Positions 1 through 8,063 are shown, counted from the stretch's first letter. The stretch is 45,319 nucleotides of DNA from Deltaproteobacteria bacterium (GCA_009929795.1 RZZR01000006.1:1-45319), one strand, 5' to 3'. Made by a program: numbers and translations. Notes: generated from the letters alone by a model not told the origin.

Positions 1-1
1 T

Positions 2-109
2 TGCTCCAATGGGCAAGCGTCGCAGGAGTGTAGCCGAGAAAATCGGGTAAACCGCCTGGCTCAACAGTTGCTTGAAATGTGGCATTGGGCTAGGAGGCTC
101 CAATTATGA
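2..109 (+). CDS. Possible C-terminal end of an upstream gene (partial)
   Basis: One frame stays open from the left edge to a TGA at 107-109. That stop overlaps the nadK ATG (106-108) in an ATGA arrangement typical of translationally coupled genes. The tail is about 35 residues, rich in Gln, Leu, Trp and Arg, and I do not recognise it. A second frame also runs from the edge to a TAA at 48-50, so the choice of frame rests only on the ATGA overlap. The real call needs sequence to the left of the window. Confidence 0.35.
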   Translation, partial: CSNGQASQECSRENRVNRLAQQLLEMWHWARRLQL

Positions 110-951
110 AAGACATTCATCGCATCCTCCTTGTGACCAAGGCCGACAACCTCCAGGCCGCGGAACTCGGTGGTCAGATCATGGATTGGCTCGTACAACG
201 GGGTCTTCAGGTCAGACAGGTGGAAAATCGATTGGCCACGTCGATCATGATGACCGACAGCGAAAATCCGGACTTGATCATGGTCGTCGGCGGGGATGGA
301 ACCATGCTCGGGGTCATCAGGCGCATCCATGGTCTTGGCATCCCAGTTCTGGGCGTCAACGCCGGCCATGTCGGCTTTCTGGCCGAGTCCTGCTCCGAAG
401 GGTGGGAGTCGAAACTGGGCCTTCTTCTGGACGGACGTTTTACCGTTTGGGATAGACCCGTGCTCAAATACGAAGTCATCAAAAACGGACGCAGTGTACA
501 AACCGGCCCGGCGGTCAACGATATCGTCGTTGGTCGAGGCTCCCTGGCCCGACTCATCAGACTCGACATATCCTACGGTGGCGAACCTGTGACCGGATTG
601 CGGGCTGACGGGCTGATCACTGCCACGCCCACCGGCTCATCCGGATACGGCATTTCCTGCGGCGGCCCACTGGTCCACCCGTCCATGGCCGCTTACGTGC
701 TCATTCCCATCTGTCCGTTCATGGGTGGTTTTCCACCCATGATCCTACCCATGGACAAGACTGTCGTCATTCGCCTGGCCGAACGCCAAAGCGGAGTCTA
801 CCTGACCCTCGACGGTCAGGAATGCCTGGGACTGGACTTTGGCGACGAGGTTCGGATCAGCCGCGACCCCGTCCCGGCGCGGTTTCTGGAATTGTCTTCA
901 GATGCTTATTTTTCGAGGCTCAGGGACAAGGGGTTTGTCCGATCCGACTGA
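106..951 (+). CDS. nadK: NAD kinase
   Basis: ATP- or polyphosphate-dependent NAD kinase, which makes NADP in the cytoplasm. The 281-residue length is normal for the family. The diagnostic GGDGT motif is at residues 62-66. It is followed by an NDIVV segment near residue 138, corresponding to the family's NE/ND substrate-binding motif, and by the TPTGSSGY glycine-rich loop near residue 174. The C-terminal half carries the usual LDGQE segment. The start is supported by AGGAGG at 92-97, eight bases before the ATG. Upstream translation probably ends inside this start codon. The next gene converges from the right, leaving a 58-base gap in which I see no convincing terminator. Confidence 0.95.
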   Translation: MKDIHRILLVTKADNLQAAELGGQIMDWLVQRGLQVRQVENRLATSIMMTDSENPDLIMVVGGDGTMLGVIRRIHGLGIPVLGVNAGHVGFLAESCSEGWESKLGLLLDGRFTVWDRPVLKYEVIKNGRSVQTGPAVNDIVVGRGSLARLIRLDISYGGEPVTGLRADGLITATPTGSSGYGISCGGPLVHPSMAAYVLIPICPFMGGFPPMILPMDKTVVIRLAERQSGVYLTLDGQECLGLDFGDEVRISRDPVPARFLELSSDAYFSRLRDKGFVRSD

Positions 952-1009
952 ACCGATGTCCTGACGCTGAAAGAGGCCGCATGAAAGGTGAATACGGGTC
1001 TCGAATTCG

Positions 1010-2359
1010 CTATCGGGTCAAGCTTGCCAGGAGCTCCTGGGCGCCCTTGTGCCCCGGCGAGACCCGCAGGCAGGATTGAAGGAAAATCCTGGCCCTATCC
1101 GCCTGGGCCGTCTTGACGTAGATTGATGCCATGTTGAAAGCCGCGGTCGGGTTATCGATCAGGTCAGGGGAGTGCTCCTCGGCCAGCTGGGCGTGCTTGG
1201 AGGCCTTGCGGAACTCCCGGCCCTGGGCGAAGGCCATGGCCAGGTTGTAATGGATTCCGCCGTCATTCCGGACGATTTTCAGAGCCTTCTCGTAGATCTG
1301 TACCGCCTTCTGCCAATCTCCCCGCTGCCTGTAGGCCAATCCAAGTTCGTTGAACATCCACAGGTCGTCCATGGAAGACCTCTCGTCCTTGAGATCCAGG
1401 GCCTCGCGCATGTAGTCAAGAGACATATCCGGATCAGCCTCGCTGATCTTGCGGCCGATCTCCATGAGGGTCGCGGCCAGCATGTCCTTGGCCTCCTCCT
1501 TGACAATCTGGAGAGCCCTGCCGAAATAGTCCCGGGCCTTCTCCCTATCACCTTCAAAGCTGTACAGACGGCCAATGTCGATTTTTCTTTGATGATTCAT
1601 GGGCGAGAGCTGGTCCAGCCGAAGCAGGGCCTTGACGAGCTTGTCACGATCTTCGACGGACTCGTAGAGGGAGACGAGTTTCTGCAAGGGCTTGATATAA
1701 AGCTTGGAAAAATTGGCAGCTTGGAGGTAGCAGACCTCGGCCTGCGACACGTCTCCTTCGAGCCGGGCGATATCTCCCTTGAGGATCATGGCGATGGAAC
1801 TGTCCGGCTTCTTCTCCAGAAGAACGCCGATTTCACCTTTGGCCGTCTCGTAGGCCCCCTCTTCGATGAGTGCTTGGATACTGTCCACCCTCCGCTCGAA
1901 TTCGGTATTGGGCCTGATTGTCAAGGCGATTTTCTGGATCAGGGAATTGATGGAAACCGGCTTGACGATGACCGAGTCCACCCCGAGTTCGCCCATGAAC
2001 ACAATGCCGGCCTTGGACGTCTCGGCGGTCAAGACGATGATCCGCAGCCTGTCTCCGAAATGCTCCTTCAGGGCCTTGAGATCGTGGATGTTGCTTCGAC
2101 CTTCTGATCTGGCCTCGATGAACAGGATGAGCCGAGAGTGCTTGATGAACCCGGTCTTGAGCTTTTTTGCCAAGTCCCCGATGCCCAAGGTGCTCTGGAT
2201 CATGTCGTAGTTGAGGCCCAGAAACCGCATGGCCCCGCGGAGGGTCTTGCCGAAAATGGGGTCCTGGGTGGTCAGAACGAATCCCCCTCCCTGATTGGTC
2301 AGATAATCGATGATGATGCCATCGTAGGCCGATCGTTGGCCATACTTCATGATCTTCAT
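1010..2359 (-). CDS. Receiver-like domain protein with C-terminal TPR repeats
   Basis: A 449-residue cytoplasmic protein, last in a long leftward operon. Residues about 25-150 look like a CheY-type receiver: the conserved Thr of LTAE (about 111) and the Lys of VKP (about 133) are present. The usual phospho-acceptor Asp position, in the LILFIE strand near residue 81, is not Asp. Phosphorylation is therefore doubtful and the domain may act as a protein-docking module. From about residue 155 to the end, repeated helical pairs with W/Y-G-A-like TPR spacing form a tetratricopeptide array, for example around YRQRGDWQKAVQIYEKAL. The ATG at 2359 overlaps the stop of the upstream gene as ATGA, which fixes the start; longer in-frame extensions would run through that gene. 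Its target is unknown. Confidence 0.8.
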   Translation of the reverse strand: MKIMKYGQRSAYDGIIIDYLTNQGGGFVLTTQDPIFGKTLRGAMRFLGLNYDMIQSTLGIGDLAKKLKTGFIKHSRLILFIEARSEGRSNIHDLKALKEHFGDRLRIIVLTAETSKAGIVFMGELGVDSVIVKPVSINSLIQKIALTIRPNTEFERRVDSIQALIEEGAYETAKGEIGVLLEKKPDSSIAMILKGDIARLEGDVSQAEVCYLQAANFSKLYIKPLQKLVSLYESVEDRDKLVKALLRLDQLSPMNHQRKIDIGRLYSFEGDREKARDYFGRALQIVKEEAKDMLAATLMEIGRKISEADPDMSLDYMREALDLKDERSSMDDLWMFNELGLAYRQRGDWQKAVQIYEKALKIVRNDGGIHYNLAMAFAQGREFRKASKHAQLAEEHSPDLIDNPTAAFNMASIYVKTAQADRARIFLQSCLRVSPGHKGAQELLASLTR

Positions 2360-3240
2360 CGGCCGCCCCCACCCTGGGCACCCTCGAAACGGCCCAGAAA
2401 ATCGGAAACTCCCGACAAAACCTTTTGCAACGGCGGCCCGGTCAGGGACAGACACTCGAGGTCCTGTCCTCGATCGACCAGAAAGTGGAGACTGTGAATC
2501 AGGGCCGCAGACTCGTGTGGTTCCAAGGTGGCCGTAGGTCTGGCGCCGAATCGGCGAATGCACTCGAAGAATTCGGCCCAGGGGATAGTTCCGCACCCCA
2601 TACCGAGATGCTCGTCTCGGTGGCCGTGATTGTCGTGCAAATGGACATGGGCCAACCTCGGGGCGATCTTTTCGATCCAGGCATTCAGGTCCTTGCGCTC
2701 CCAGCCCTGTCCGAAAGCGTACCAATGCCCAAGGTCCAGACACAGGCCGACGCGCTTTTCGGGCAATTCGGCCAAAACCCGGAGCAAGGGCTCAGGGCTG
2801 GTCTCCCATACGTTCTCCAGCACAAGCAGGCCGGAATCGGGCATGGAGTCCAGACAGTGTTCCCAGGTCCGAACCGACTCCCGAACCCAGTCCTCGAGAT
2901 AAAATTCATATAGGGGGGGACGAAAAGCCCCGTGGGCTACGAGTCGCTTGGGTGCGTACACGTCAGCCAGATCCAGGGCTCTGGAAAGTCGTTCCCGGGT
3001 GGCCTTGACGATCAGGCTATCCAGCCCCCCGGGTTGCAGATCGAAAAAGGGCAAATGAATGGAACAAGACAGTCCGGATTCGGAAAGGGTTCGGGCCAGA
3101 TTCCGATGCCAATCGAGGCCCAGATGGTCGCAGGCCCAGGCGTCCAGTCCCAGTTCCGGGTTGATCCGACATTCCAGAAACAGTTCCAAATAATGAGGAT
3201 GGCGGACGACATGGCTGAGGGGGAGGTTAACGAACGGCAC
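2356..3240 (-). CDS. Sugar phosphate isomerase/epimerase-type TIM barrel protein
   Basis: A 294-residue protein of the xylose isomerase-like TIM barrel / AP endonuclease 2 superfamily. Typical metal-site strands are visible: SIHLPF near residue 60, LENVWE near 140, LCLDLGHW near 167, and HVHLHDNHG with a following DEHLGMG near 195-210. These supply the Glu, Asp and His ligands expected for a divalent metal. The substrate cannot be inferred. It starts with GTG, preceded by a GAGGGGGGAG ribosome-binding site, and overlaps the upstream reading frame by 14 bases. It also overlaps the downstream TPR gene by four. A DNA-repair endonuclease is possible but less likely from its size and operon context. 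Confidence 0.8.
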   Translation of the reverse strand: MPFVNLPLSHVVRHPHYLELFLECRINPELGLDAWACDHLGLDWHRNLARTLSESGLSCSIHLPFFDLQPGGLDSLIVKATRERLSRALDLADVYAPKRLVAHGAFRPPLYEFYLEDWVRESVRTWEHCLDSMPDSGLLVLENVWETSPEPLLRVLAELPEKRVGLCLDLGHWYAFGQGWERKDLNAWIEKIAPRLAHVHLHDNHGHRDEHLGMGCGTIPWAEFFECIRRFGARPTATLEPHESAALIHSLHFLVDRGQDLECLSLTGPPLQKVLSGVSDFLGRFEGAQGGGGR

Positions 3241-3841
3241 GACCGTCTCCCCCCTCGGCCCTAAGGTCGATGGTGGCCAATTGCAGGAGGTCCGTGTGCC
3301 CGTAGACGTTGAGGATGTGGGCTCCGGGAGGGAGGTCGAAATCTTGCGAAAACCGAAGCGGCAAATCGTTGACCATGACCACGACCTGATCCCGCCCTCC
3401 CTGGGTCCAGACGTCGTCTAAAGTGTATCGGCCAGCCGGTACGACCTGCTGGTCAGCTTGGGGGCGGAGAAAAAATGAATTTTCTCCGCTGGTAATGCGC
3501 ACGGCCTCCACGGTTCTGGGGCTGACTTGGACGATGATTTTGGCCGACTCTTGATTAGGGGTTTCCCGCTGGACGGGAAAGGACCAGGACGATCCAAAAA
3601 CGTCGAGATACCGCTGAATGAAGTCTCCACGGTTCAGGACGATGACGGCCCCTAGATCCTGCCCGTCGTTGGGACCCGGAGAGGTGACGATTCCCTTGGC
3701 GTTGAGGATCTCGTCGATCTCGCTCCCCCACAGCCCCTCGATGATCAAGGTGTCGCCCTCGCAGGCCTTGATGATCGTTCCGCTTTCGGCGATCCGAAAA
3801 TTGCCGTTGAGCGTGTATGCCCACAGCGGCAGCTCCGGCAC
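3227..3841 (-). CDS. C-terminal continuation of the M99-like peptidase after an in-frame TAG
   Basis: A reading frame of 204 codons from a GTG at 3841. It lies in exactly the same frame as the upstream peptidase, separated only by the TAG at 3863-3865 and seven sense codons. Altogether 211 codons are open after the TAG. There is no recognisable ribosome-binding site before the GTG. The sequence is beta-rich, with no signal peptide or membrane segment, as expected for the C-terminal beta domains of an M99-type carboxypeptidase rather than for a free-standing secreted protein. It overlaps the next gene by 14 bases, like the other tightly packed junctions here. It could be translated by readthrough of UAG, by reinitiation at GTG, or be the stranded end of a recently broken gene. 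Confidence 0.55.
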   Translation of the reverse strand: MPELPLWAYTLNGNFRIAESGTIIKACEGDTLIIEGLWGSEIDEILNAKGIVTSPGPNDGQDLGAVIVLNRGDFIQRYLDVFGSSWSFPVQRETPNQESAKIIVQVSPRTVEAVRITSGENSFFLRPQADQQVVPAGRYTLDDVWTQGGRDQVVVMVNDLPLRFSQDFDLPPGAHILNVYGHTDLLQLATIDLRAEGGDGRAVR

Positions 3842-3862
3842 AGAGTTTTCGGCCCGCGGAAG

Positions 3863-4942
3863 CTAGCTTACTGGAATCCGGGCCACCCGGACTCCGTCCT
3901 GAATAACGTCCAGATATTGGAACGGGCGTAGGACCCGTCTAGGCTGGGAGACCATGTTCTGTCCAGGACGATCCGAGGCGAAGACCCCCACGGCCTTCTG
4001 GTCTTCCGCTTCGGGAGCCGGTTGAGGATTGAGCATCTCGCCGAGTCGAAGCGTAACCCCTGAGTCCTGGCCGTCGCCACAGTTCAAATCCACCGGAACG
4101 GGATTCCCGAACCAATCCCGAATCCTGTCCAATTCGGTTTGCTCCAGATACACCTCAAGGCCCATGGACCGCAAAAAGGCCAAGGTCAGACGAACCTGGG
4201 CTCGGACCTTCCACTCCAGATCGACGATGTCCTTGCTGACCTCCACGGCCATAGCCGGTATTCCTCGCTGATTCACGGCATAAAAACTCAAGGACTTGCG
4301 CTGCTCCGGGTGGACCGAACCTGGATCGCTCGTTCGGGTATTCATCAAAGTGAACCGATAGTTCCGGGGCAGACTTTGATTAAAATCCGTCAAAACCGAC
4401 TCCACCAGACCGGCAAGATCGAATCCGTCGCAGCACACGGCTTGGTCGATGATCACCGATTGGCCGAATCGTTTCGGGCCTCGCAGCGCATTCTGATATA
4501 CTTGGCTGTAGAATCCGCTCCCCTCGTGGAGATGGATGAATGCGTCGGCCCTGGAGATCAAAAGACGGATGCATCGGGCCAGACGATCCTCGTAGAACTG
4601 GTTGTAGTCCTGATCGAACCTTCGGTTGAGATCGACGTTGATCTGCCTGGACCGAGCCATGATGGATGGGATGTTGGCCCTGGGGACGACGATGAGCTTG
4701 CCGTTCTCGAGCCGGGCCCGGGTCAGTATTTGGGCGCTGATGAACCCGGCCACCTCGTCCCCCTGGATCCCGCCTTGGACCATGACCGTTGGACCAGGGG
4801 CAATTCCCTCCAGAAAATGGACATTCAGGGGGTATTGGGTGTTGGCGAAAAAGGTGAAGTCCTGACCCCAAACCGGAGACCAGGTTACCAGGACCAGAAT
4901 CGCCAGACTAGCGCAGAATGCGTTCGACGGGAATGGTCTCAC
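3863..4942 (-). CDS. Csd4/Pgp1-like M99 family murein carboxypeptidase, ended early by TAG
   Basis: A predicted periplasmic metallo-carboxypeptidase of 359 residues with an N-terminal signal peptide (about 1-26, ending VWG before QDF). The zinc-site strand reads GGIQGDE at residues 57-63. The first ligand is therefore Gln60 with Glu63, and a later HLHEG (His139, or possibly His137) supplies the third. Glu234 in AVEVSKD is the likely catalytic Glu. A Gln in place of the usual M14 His is the hallmark reported for Helicobacter Csd4. Csd4 trims peptidoglycan tripeptides to dipeptides and is needed for helical shape. The frame ends at TAG (3863-3865) but continues open for 211 more codons. The GTG start overlaps the upstream gene by 35 bases. 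Assignment to this family is strong; the exact substrate is inferred. Confidence 0.8.
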   Translation of the reverse strand: MRPFPSNAFCASLAILVLVTWSPVWGQDFTFFANTQYPLNVHFLEGIAPGPTVMVQGGIQGDEVAGFISAQILTRARLENGKLIVVPRANIPSIMARSRQINVDLNRRFDQDYNQFYEDRLARCIRLLISRADAFIHLHEGSGFYSQVYQNALRGPKRFGQSVIIDQAVCCDGFDLAGLVESVLTDFNQSLPRNYRFTLMNTRTSDPGSVHPEQRKSLSFYAVNQRGIPAMAVEVSKDIVDLEWKVRAQVRLTLAFLRSMGLEVYLEQTELDRIRDWFGNPVPVDLNCGDGQDSGVTLRLGEMLNPQPAPEAEDQKAVGVFASDRPGQNMVSQPRRVLRPFQYLDVIQDGVRVARIPVS

Positions 4943-5621
4943 GGAAGAATACGGTTCCGCTGTCCCTGTCGCTCAGGGTCAGCCGGATGGCAAAGAGGTT
5001 CTGTTCCGGAATTTCGCCAGGGAGCTCGATGTTGAACTTGGTGTTCTTGAACTTCTGAATCTCGAACAACTTGTCCTTCAAGGTCTCCGACACGTCCGTC
5101 TCCTGGCCATGGATGTCGATCAGACTCAGGGAAACCAATCCCCTGAGGGTATCCGTGGCCGTCAGGTTGTTGATGTCGAAGCTTAACTGGAGGCGTCCAC
5201 CCTGAAGCCTGGTCTGGATGTTGGCCAGGCCAAGCTGGCCAGTGTCTGTCATAGAAAAGACGTCCCGCAAATCAAGTCGCGGTGGCGTTGAGGGCTCGGT
5301 CGATTGCTCGGCCTTGGACACGGCGTGGATCGTGGCCAACGAATCGCTCTCGGCCTCAGACTCAATGATCAGCTTCATATTCCTGAAACGTTGCAATTCA
5401 GTTTCCGTATGGGCCAGAAGACGCTTGTTCTCGACGTCCTCGGCCTTGAGGCGTACGTTTTCCTCCCACAGGGTGTAGCTCGCGTACAATCCGGCGGAGC
5501 CGGTCCCGACAAGGACGATCAGAAAATAGAGGAAAAACCTGAGCCAAGCCGGGTTCAGTCGATATCTCCGGACCGGGCTGTCGTCCCGCATGAACAGGAT
5601 GTTGTACTTAATATCAGCCAT
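4908..5621 (-). CDS. Membrane-anchored coiled-coil protein with periplasmic beta domain
   Basis: A 237-residue protein of unknown function. A short basic cytoplasmic N-terminus (about 1-26) is followed by one transmembrane helix (about 27-50). Next comes a heptad-like charged helix (about 52-85, with EENVRL and ETELQRF) and then a Ser/Thr/Pro linker. The C-terminal domain is predicted to be beta-rich (about 125-237) and should lie in the periplasm. The ATG at 5621 overlaps the stop of the L,D-transpeptidase-like gene by eight bases, and its 3' end overlaps the peptidase gene by 35 bases. This topology suits a scaffold tethering cell-wall enzymes at the inner membrane, but that role is inferred only from the two neighbours. 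Confidence 0.75.
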   Translation of the reverse strand: MADIKYNILFMRDDSPVRRYRLNPAWLRFFLYFLIVLVGTGSAGLYASYTLWEENVRLKAEDVENKRLLAHTETELQRFRNMKLIIESEAESDSLATIHAVSKAEQSTEPSTPPRLDLRDVFSMTDTGQLGLANIQTRLQGGRLQLSFDINNLTATDTLRGLVSLSLIDIHGQETDVSETLKDKLFEIQKFKNTKFNIELPGEIPEQNLFAIRLTLSDRDSGTVFFRETIPVERILR

Positions 5622-6909
5622 CGTCGATCTGCTCCCAATCTTCCTGGACAATTGTCCAATCCGTTCCTTCGGCGGCGGGCCTCAAAACGAGGGTCTTCAG
5701 CCCCTGGTCCCGGTATCCTGAACGAGATCGATAGGTCTGCTTGAACCGAACGACCCGATCCTGACCGGACTCGAACACCCTAAGCTCACTGATGGCCACT
5801 TCCATCGGACGATCGCCGGCAGCCCAAAGCTTCCGCCAATGATCCTCCAGGGCCTTCTTGCCCCTGACCTTTCCCCGGACGATGCGGTCGTGATACCGGC
5901 TCAGGTAGGCATCAAGACGTCCATCCTCCCAGGCCATTCGCCATTCCTCGATCCAAGGATGGACATCCTTGGCCTCCAGAATCCGAGGCTCCTCCAGCCT
6001 GATGTTCACATCGGCCTGGATGAACTCGGAACCGACGATGAGCCAGTCTCCTGAAAGCCCTTTTTCCCAGTACAATCGCTTCACGCCCTCTGAAACAAAT
6101 GACGCGGCCTCGTATCTCTGAAGAAAAAAGGTGACCATGTAGTCCGGCCCGGGCAGGCAGGACACGTCTTGAATCGTGACCCGAATCCATGGGTAGCGGG
6201 CGAACAGAGACCGTTTTCGCCTCTCGTAATGGGCCCATGTGGCGCCCTGGGTTTGAGCAAACTTGGCCTGATCGTAGAATTGAAAATAGCGGTCCGCTTT
6301 CGAGGCCCAGGCTTCGGCCCACGCCTGGGTTCTCTCCACCAGGACCTGGCATTCCTGGGCGCTCGAAGCGCCGTTAAGATCCACGGAATAGGCAATGATG
6401 GCCGGGGTCAACCCGAGGGACACCACAGGGTCGAGGATGCGAAGGTCCTGGTCGTTCAAGGCCACGCAGCCCCTGGTCTCCATGGGCTCGATGGGCTGTC
6501 CCCGGCCATGGATCCAGATTCCGTGTCCGGTCTTGCCCCTCAGCCTGTCGATGGGATTGGGGAAATTGAGGGTGAAGGCCATGGATCCGTACAGATTGTA
6601 GTCCAGGCCCCGTTTAAGAGTTCCGGTCAGGAAATAGACACCTTCAGGGGTCTTCAGGTCACCCTCGAAAAATTTGTCTCCGGGATTCTGGCCTGTGGCG
6701 CAGTCCAGACTCATGGCCACCGGAACCTTGGTCGATGGATTAAACTCCAGGAGATGAAACTTCTGACGACTCTTGTCCACGGCCACGAGCATCTTGGGAG
6801 GTGTACAAGAATTTGAAGGCAGACCAACCTTCCAGCCCTCGGCTTGGCAGATGCCGACCGAGAGACAAAGAGAGAAGCACAAAAAATAGAGAACCCTAAA
6901 CGCTTTCAT
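5614..6909 (-). CDS. L,D-transpeptidase-fold protein with NTF2-like C-terminus (Csd6/Pgp2-like)
   Basis: A predicted periplasmic cell-wall enzyme of 431 residues. The signal peptide (about 1-23) ends in a C-Q-A stretch. The YkuD catalytic domain spans about 38-170, with GHGIWIHG (His134) and the nucleophile motif TRGCVAL (Cys148). The remainder appears to hold two NTF2-like domains, about 185-300 and 320-430; each begins with a W-x-AW helix followed by Tyr-rich strands. Helicobacter Csd6 and Campylobacter Pgp2 combine a YkuD domain with an NTF2-like domain and act as L,D-carboxypeptidases in shape control, so this protein may trim rather than cross-link. The ATG at 6909 is chosen because it directly precedes the signal peptide; it overlaps the lipoprotein gene by 14 bases. 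Confidence 0.85.
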   Translation of the reverse strand: MKAFRVLYFLCFSLCLSVGICQAEGWKVGLPSNSCTPPKMLVAVDKSRQKFHLLEFNPSTKVPVAMSLDCATGQNPGDKFFEGDLKTPEGVYFLTGTLKRGLDYNLYGSMAFTLNFPNPIDRLRGKTGHGIWIHGRGQPIEPMETRGCVALNDQDLRILDPVVSLGLTPAIIAYSVDLNGASSAQECQVLVERTQAWAEAWASKADRYFQFYDQAKFAQTQGATWAHYERRKRSLFARYPWIRVTIQDVSCLPGPDYMVTFFLQRYEAASFVSEGVKRLYWEKGLSGDWLIVGSEFIQADVNIRLEEPRILEAKDVHPWIEEWRMAWEDGRLDAYLSRYHDRIVRGKVRGKKALEDHWRKLWAAGDRPMEVAISELRVFESGQDRVVRFKQTYRSRSGYRDQGLKTLVLRPAAEGTDWTIVQEDWEQIDDG

Positions 6910-7510
6910 TCCATTCAAAGACCAGTTGCCCAAGAGGGCCGGTTATGACCATATGCAGGGTATCTTCGGTCTGGACCGGAAATCGAACCCATAAAAACTT
7001 CTGCCATTGGGTGTAGTGAGGGATGAACCGCCGCAACTGCTGGGTATTCCAAGATGCGTCCCGAATTTCCAACGGGAAAATTTTCCGGCCCTGACCATCG
7101 AGCAGAAAAACCTTCCAGAGATCTCCGGCATATTCGATCTTCCTGTTTTCGGGAAATGACGACGACGTGGCGATCAGGATGTCGATCCCGGACTCGGCGG
7201 CTCGGCGCTGTTCGTCCAACAGATCGGCCTGCTCCCGGGACGTGAGCCGATACATTGCCGCCCTTCTCTGCACATAGGCCTCTCTCCAGGGCCACGAAGT
7301 CAGGGTGGCCCGGACTTTCAATTCCGTGTCCAGCCCCGAGTAGATGGCGTCCGTCCTGGTCCACTCTTCGGTGACCTGAAAGTAATCGTCATGAACCTCG
7401 GGCCACAGAGTCCTCTCCACTTCGTGCCAAGTGCAGGCCGACGAGAACAGGACCAGCAGTACCATAGCCGAAAGTGTTCTCGAGAAGTTCCTCTCAGCGG
7501 CCTCTGGCAA
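6896..7510 (-). CDS. Predicted lipoprotein of unknown function
   Basis: A 204-residue protein with a lipobox: a hydrophobic run followed by LFSSAC places the lipidated Cys at about residue 26. I chose the TTG at 7510 because it gives a normal n-region with basic residues before the hydrophobic core; the internal ATG would leave almost no n-region. This start overlaps pyrE by 17 bases. The mature part is alpha/beta, with many Trp and Arg residues and no family I recognise. Its place directly upstream of two predicted murein-trimming enzymes suggests an envelope role, perhaps outer-membrane attached, but no function can be read from the sequence. Confidence 0.7.
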   Translation of the reverse strand: MPEAAERNFSRTLSAMVLLVLFSSACTWHEVERTLWPEVHDDYFQVTEEWTRTDAIYSGLDTELKVRATLTSWPWREAYVQRRAAMYRLTSREQADLLDEQRRAAESGIDILIATSSSFPENRKIEYAGDLWKVFLLDGQGRKIFPLEIRDASWNTQQLRRFIPHYTQWQKFLWVRFPVQTEDTLHMVITGPLGQLVFEWNESV

Positions 7511-8063
7511 GCAATTCCCGCCGCGTGAAGATGGACCTGAGTTCATAGCCATGCTCCTTGAGTCTCGCGTCGCCGCCCTGTTCCCGATCAAGCACGCAGA
7601 GGATCCCGACGATGGATAGCCCGGCGTCCTCCACCCTTTGGCAGGCCGTCAGCAGGGTGCCTCCGGTAGTGACAACATCCTCCAGCAGACAGACCTTCAT
7701 GCCCTGGCCGAAGTTGGCCATGCCCTCCAGAAACTGATTCGTGCCGTGACCCTTCGATTGTTTGCGAACGATGAACCCCGGCAGAGGGGTGTTGCGGATG
7801 TGGGACAGAAGCGTAACGGCCGAAACCAGAGGATCGGCCCCCAGGGTCATGCCGCCGACCCCTTCCAGGCCAGGGAATCCGAGGGCAAGATCGAGCAGAA
7901 TGCTGCCAATCAAAAAACTGCCTTCAGGATGGAGGGCCGTCTGCTTGCAGTCGAAGTAGTAATCGCTTTTCTGTCCCGAGGTCAGGATGAATTCACCCTC
8001 GATGTAGGACTTCTCAAGAAGAATTCCGGCCAGTCTGGTCTTCATGTCCTCGAGGTCAGGCAT
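7494..8063 (-). CDS. pyrE: Orotate phosphoribosyltransferase
   Basis: Transfers orotate to PRPP to give orotidine monophosphate in pyrimidine synthesis. At 189 residues the length is normal. The N-terminal FILTSGQKSDYY segment is the typical orotate/PRPP hood region. The PRPP-binding loop VCLLEDVVTTGGT lies near residues 122-134. Two adjacent ATGs (8066 and 8063) follow a GAGGAGGG site. I list 8063 because 8066 would leave almost no spacing. It overlaps purB by eight bases, so purine and pyrimidine genes are coupled at the head of the envelope operon. Confidence 0.93.
   Translation of the reverse strand: MPDLEDMKTRLAGILLEKSYIEGEFILTSGQKSDYYFDCKQTALHPEGSFLIGSILLDLALGFPGLEGVGGMTLGADPLVSAVTLLSHIRNTPLPGFIVRKQSKGHGTNQFLEGMANFGQGMKVCLLEDVVTTGGTLLTACQRVEDAGLSIVGILCVLDREQGGDARLKEHGYELRSIFTRRELLARGR

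Noticed and set aside
2360-2743. N-terminal extension of the receiver/TPR protein by 128 codons
   Set aside because: It would run through the TIM-barrel gene in another frame. The ATGA overlap at 2359 is a better start, and the extension has Arg/Pro/Gly-rich shadow composition.
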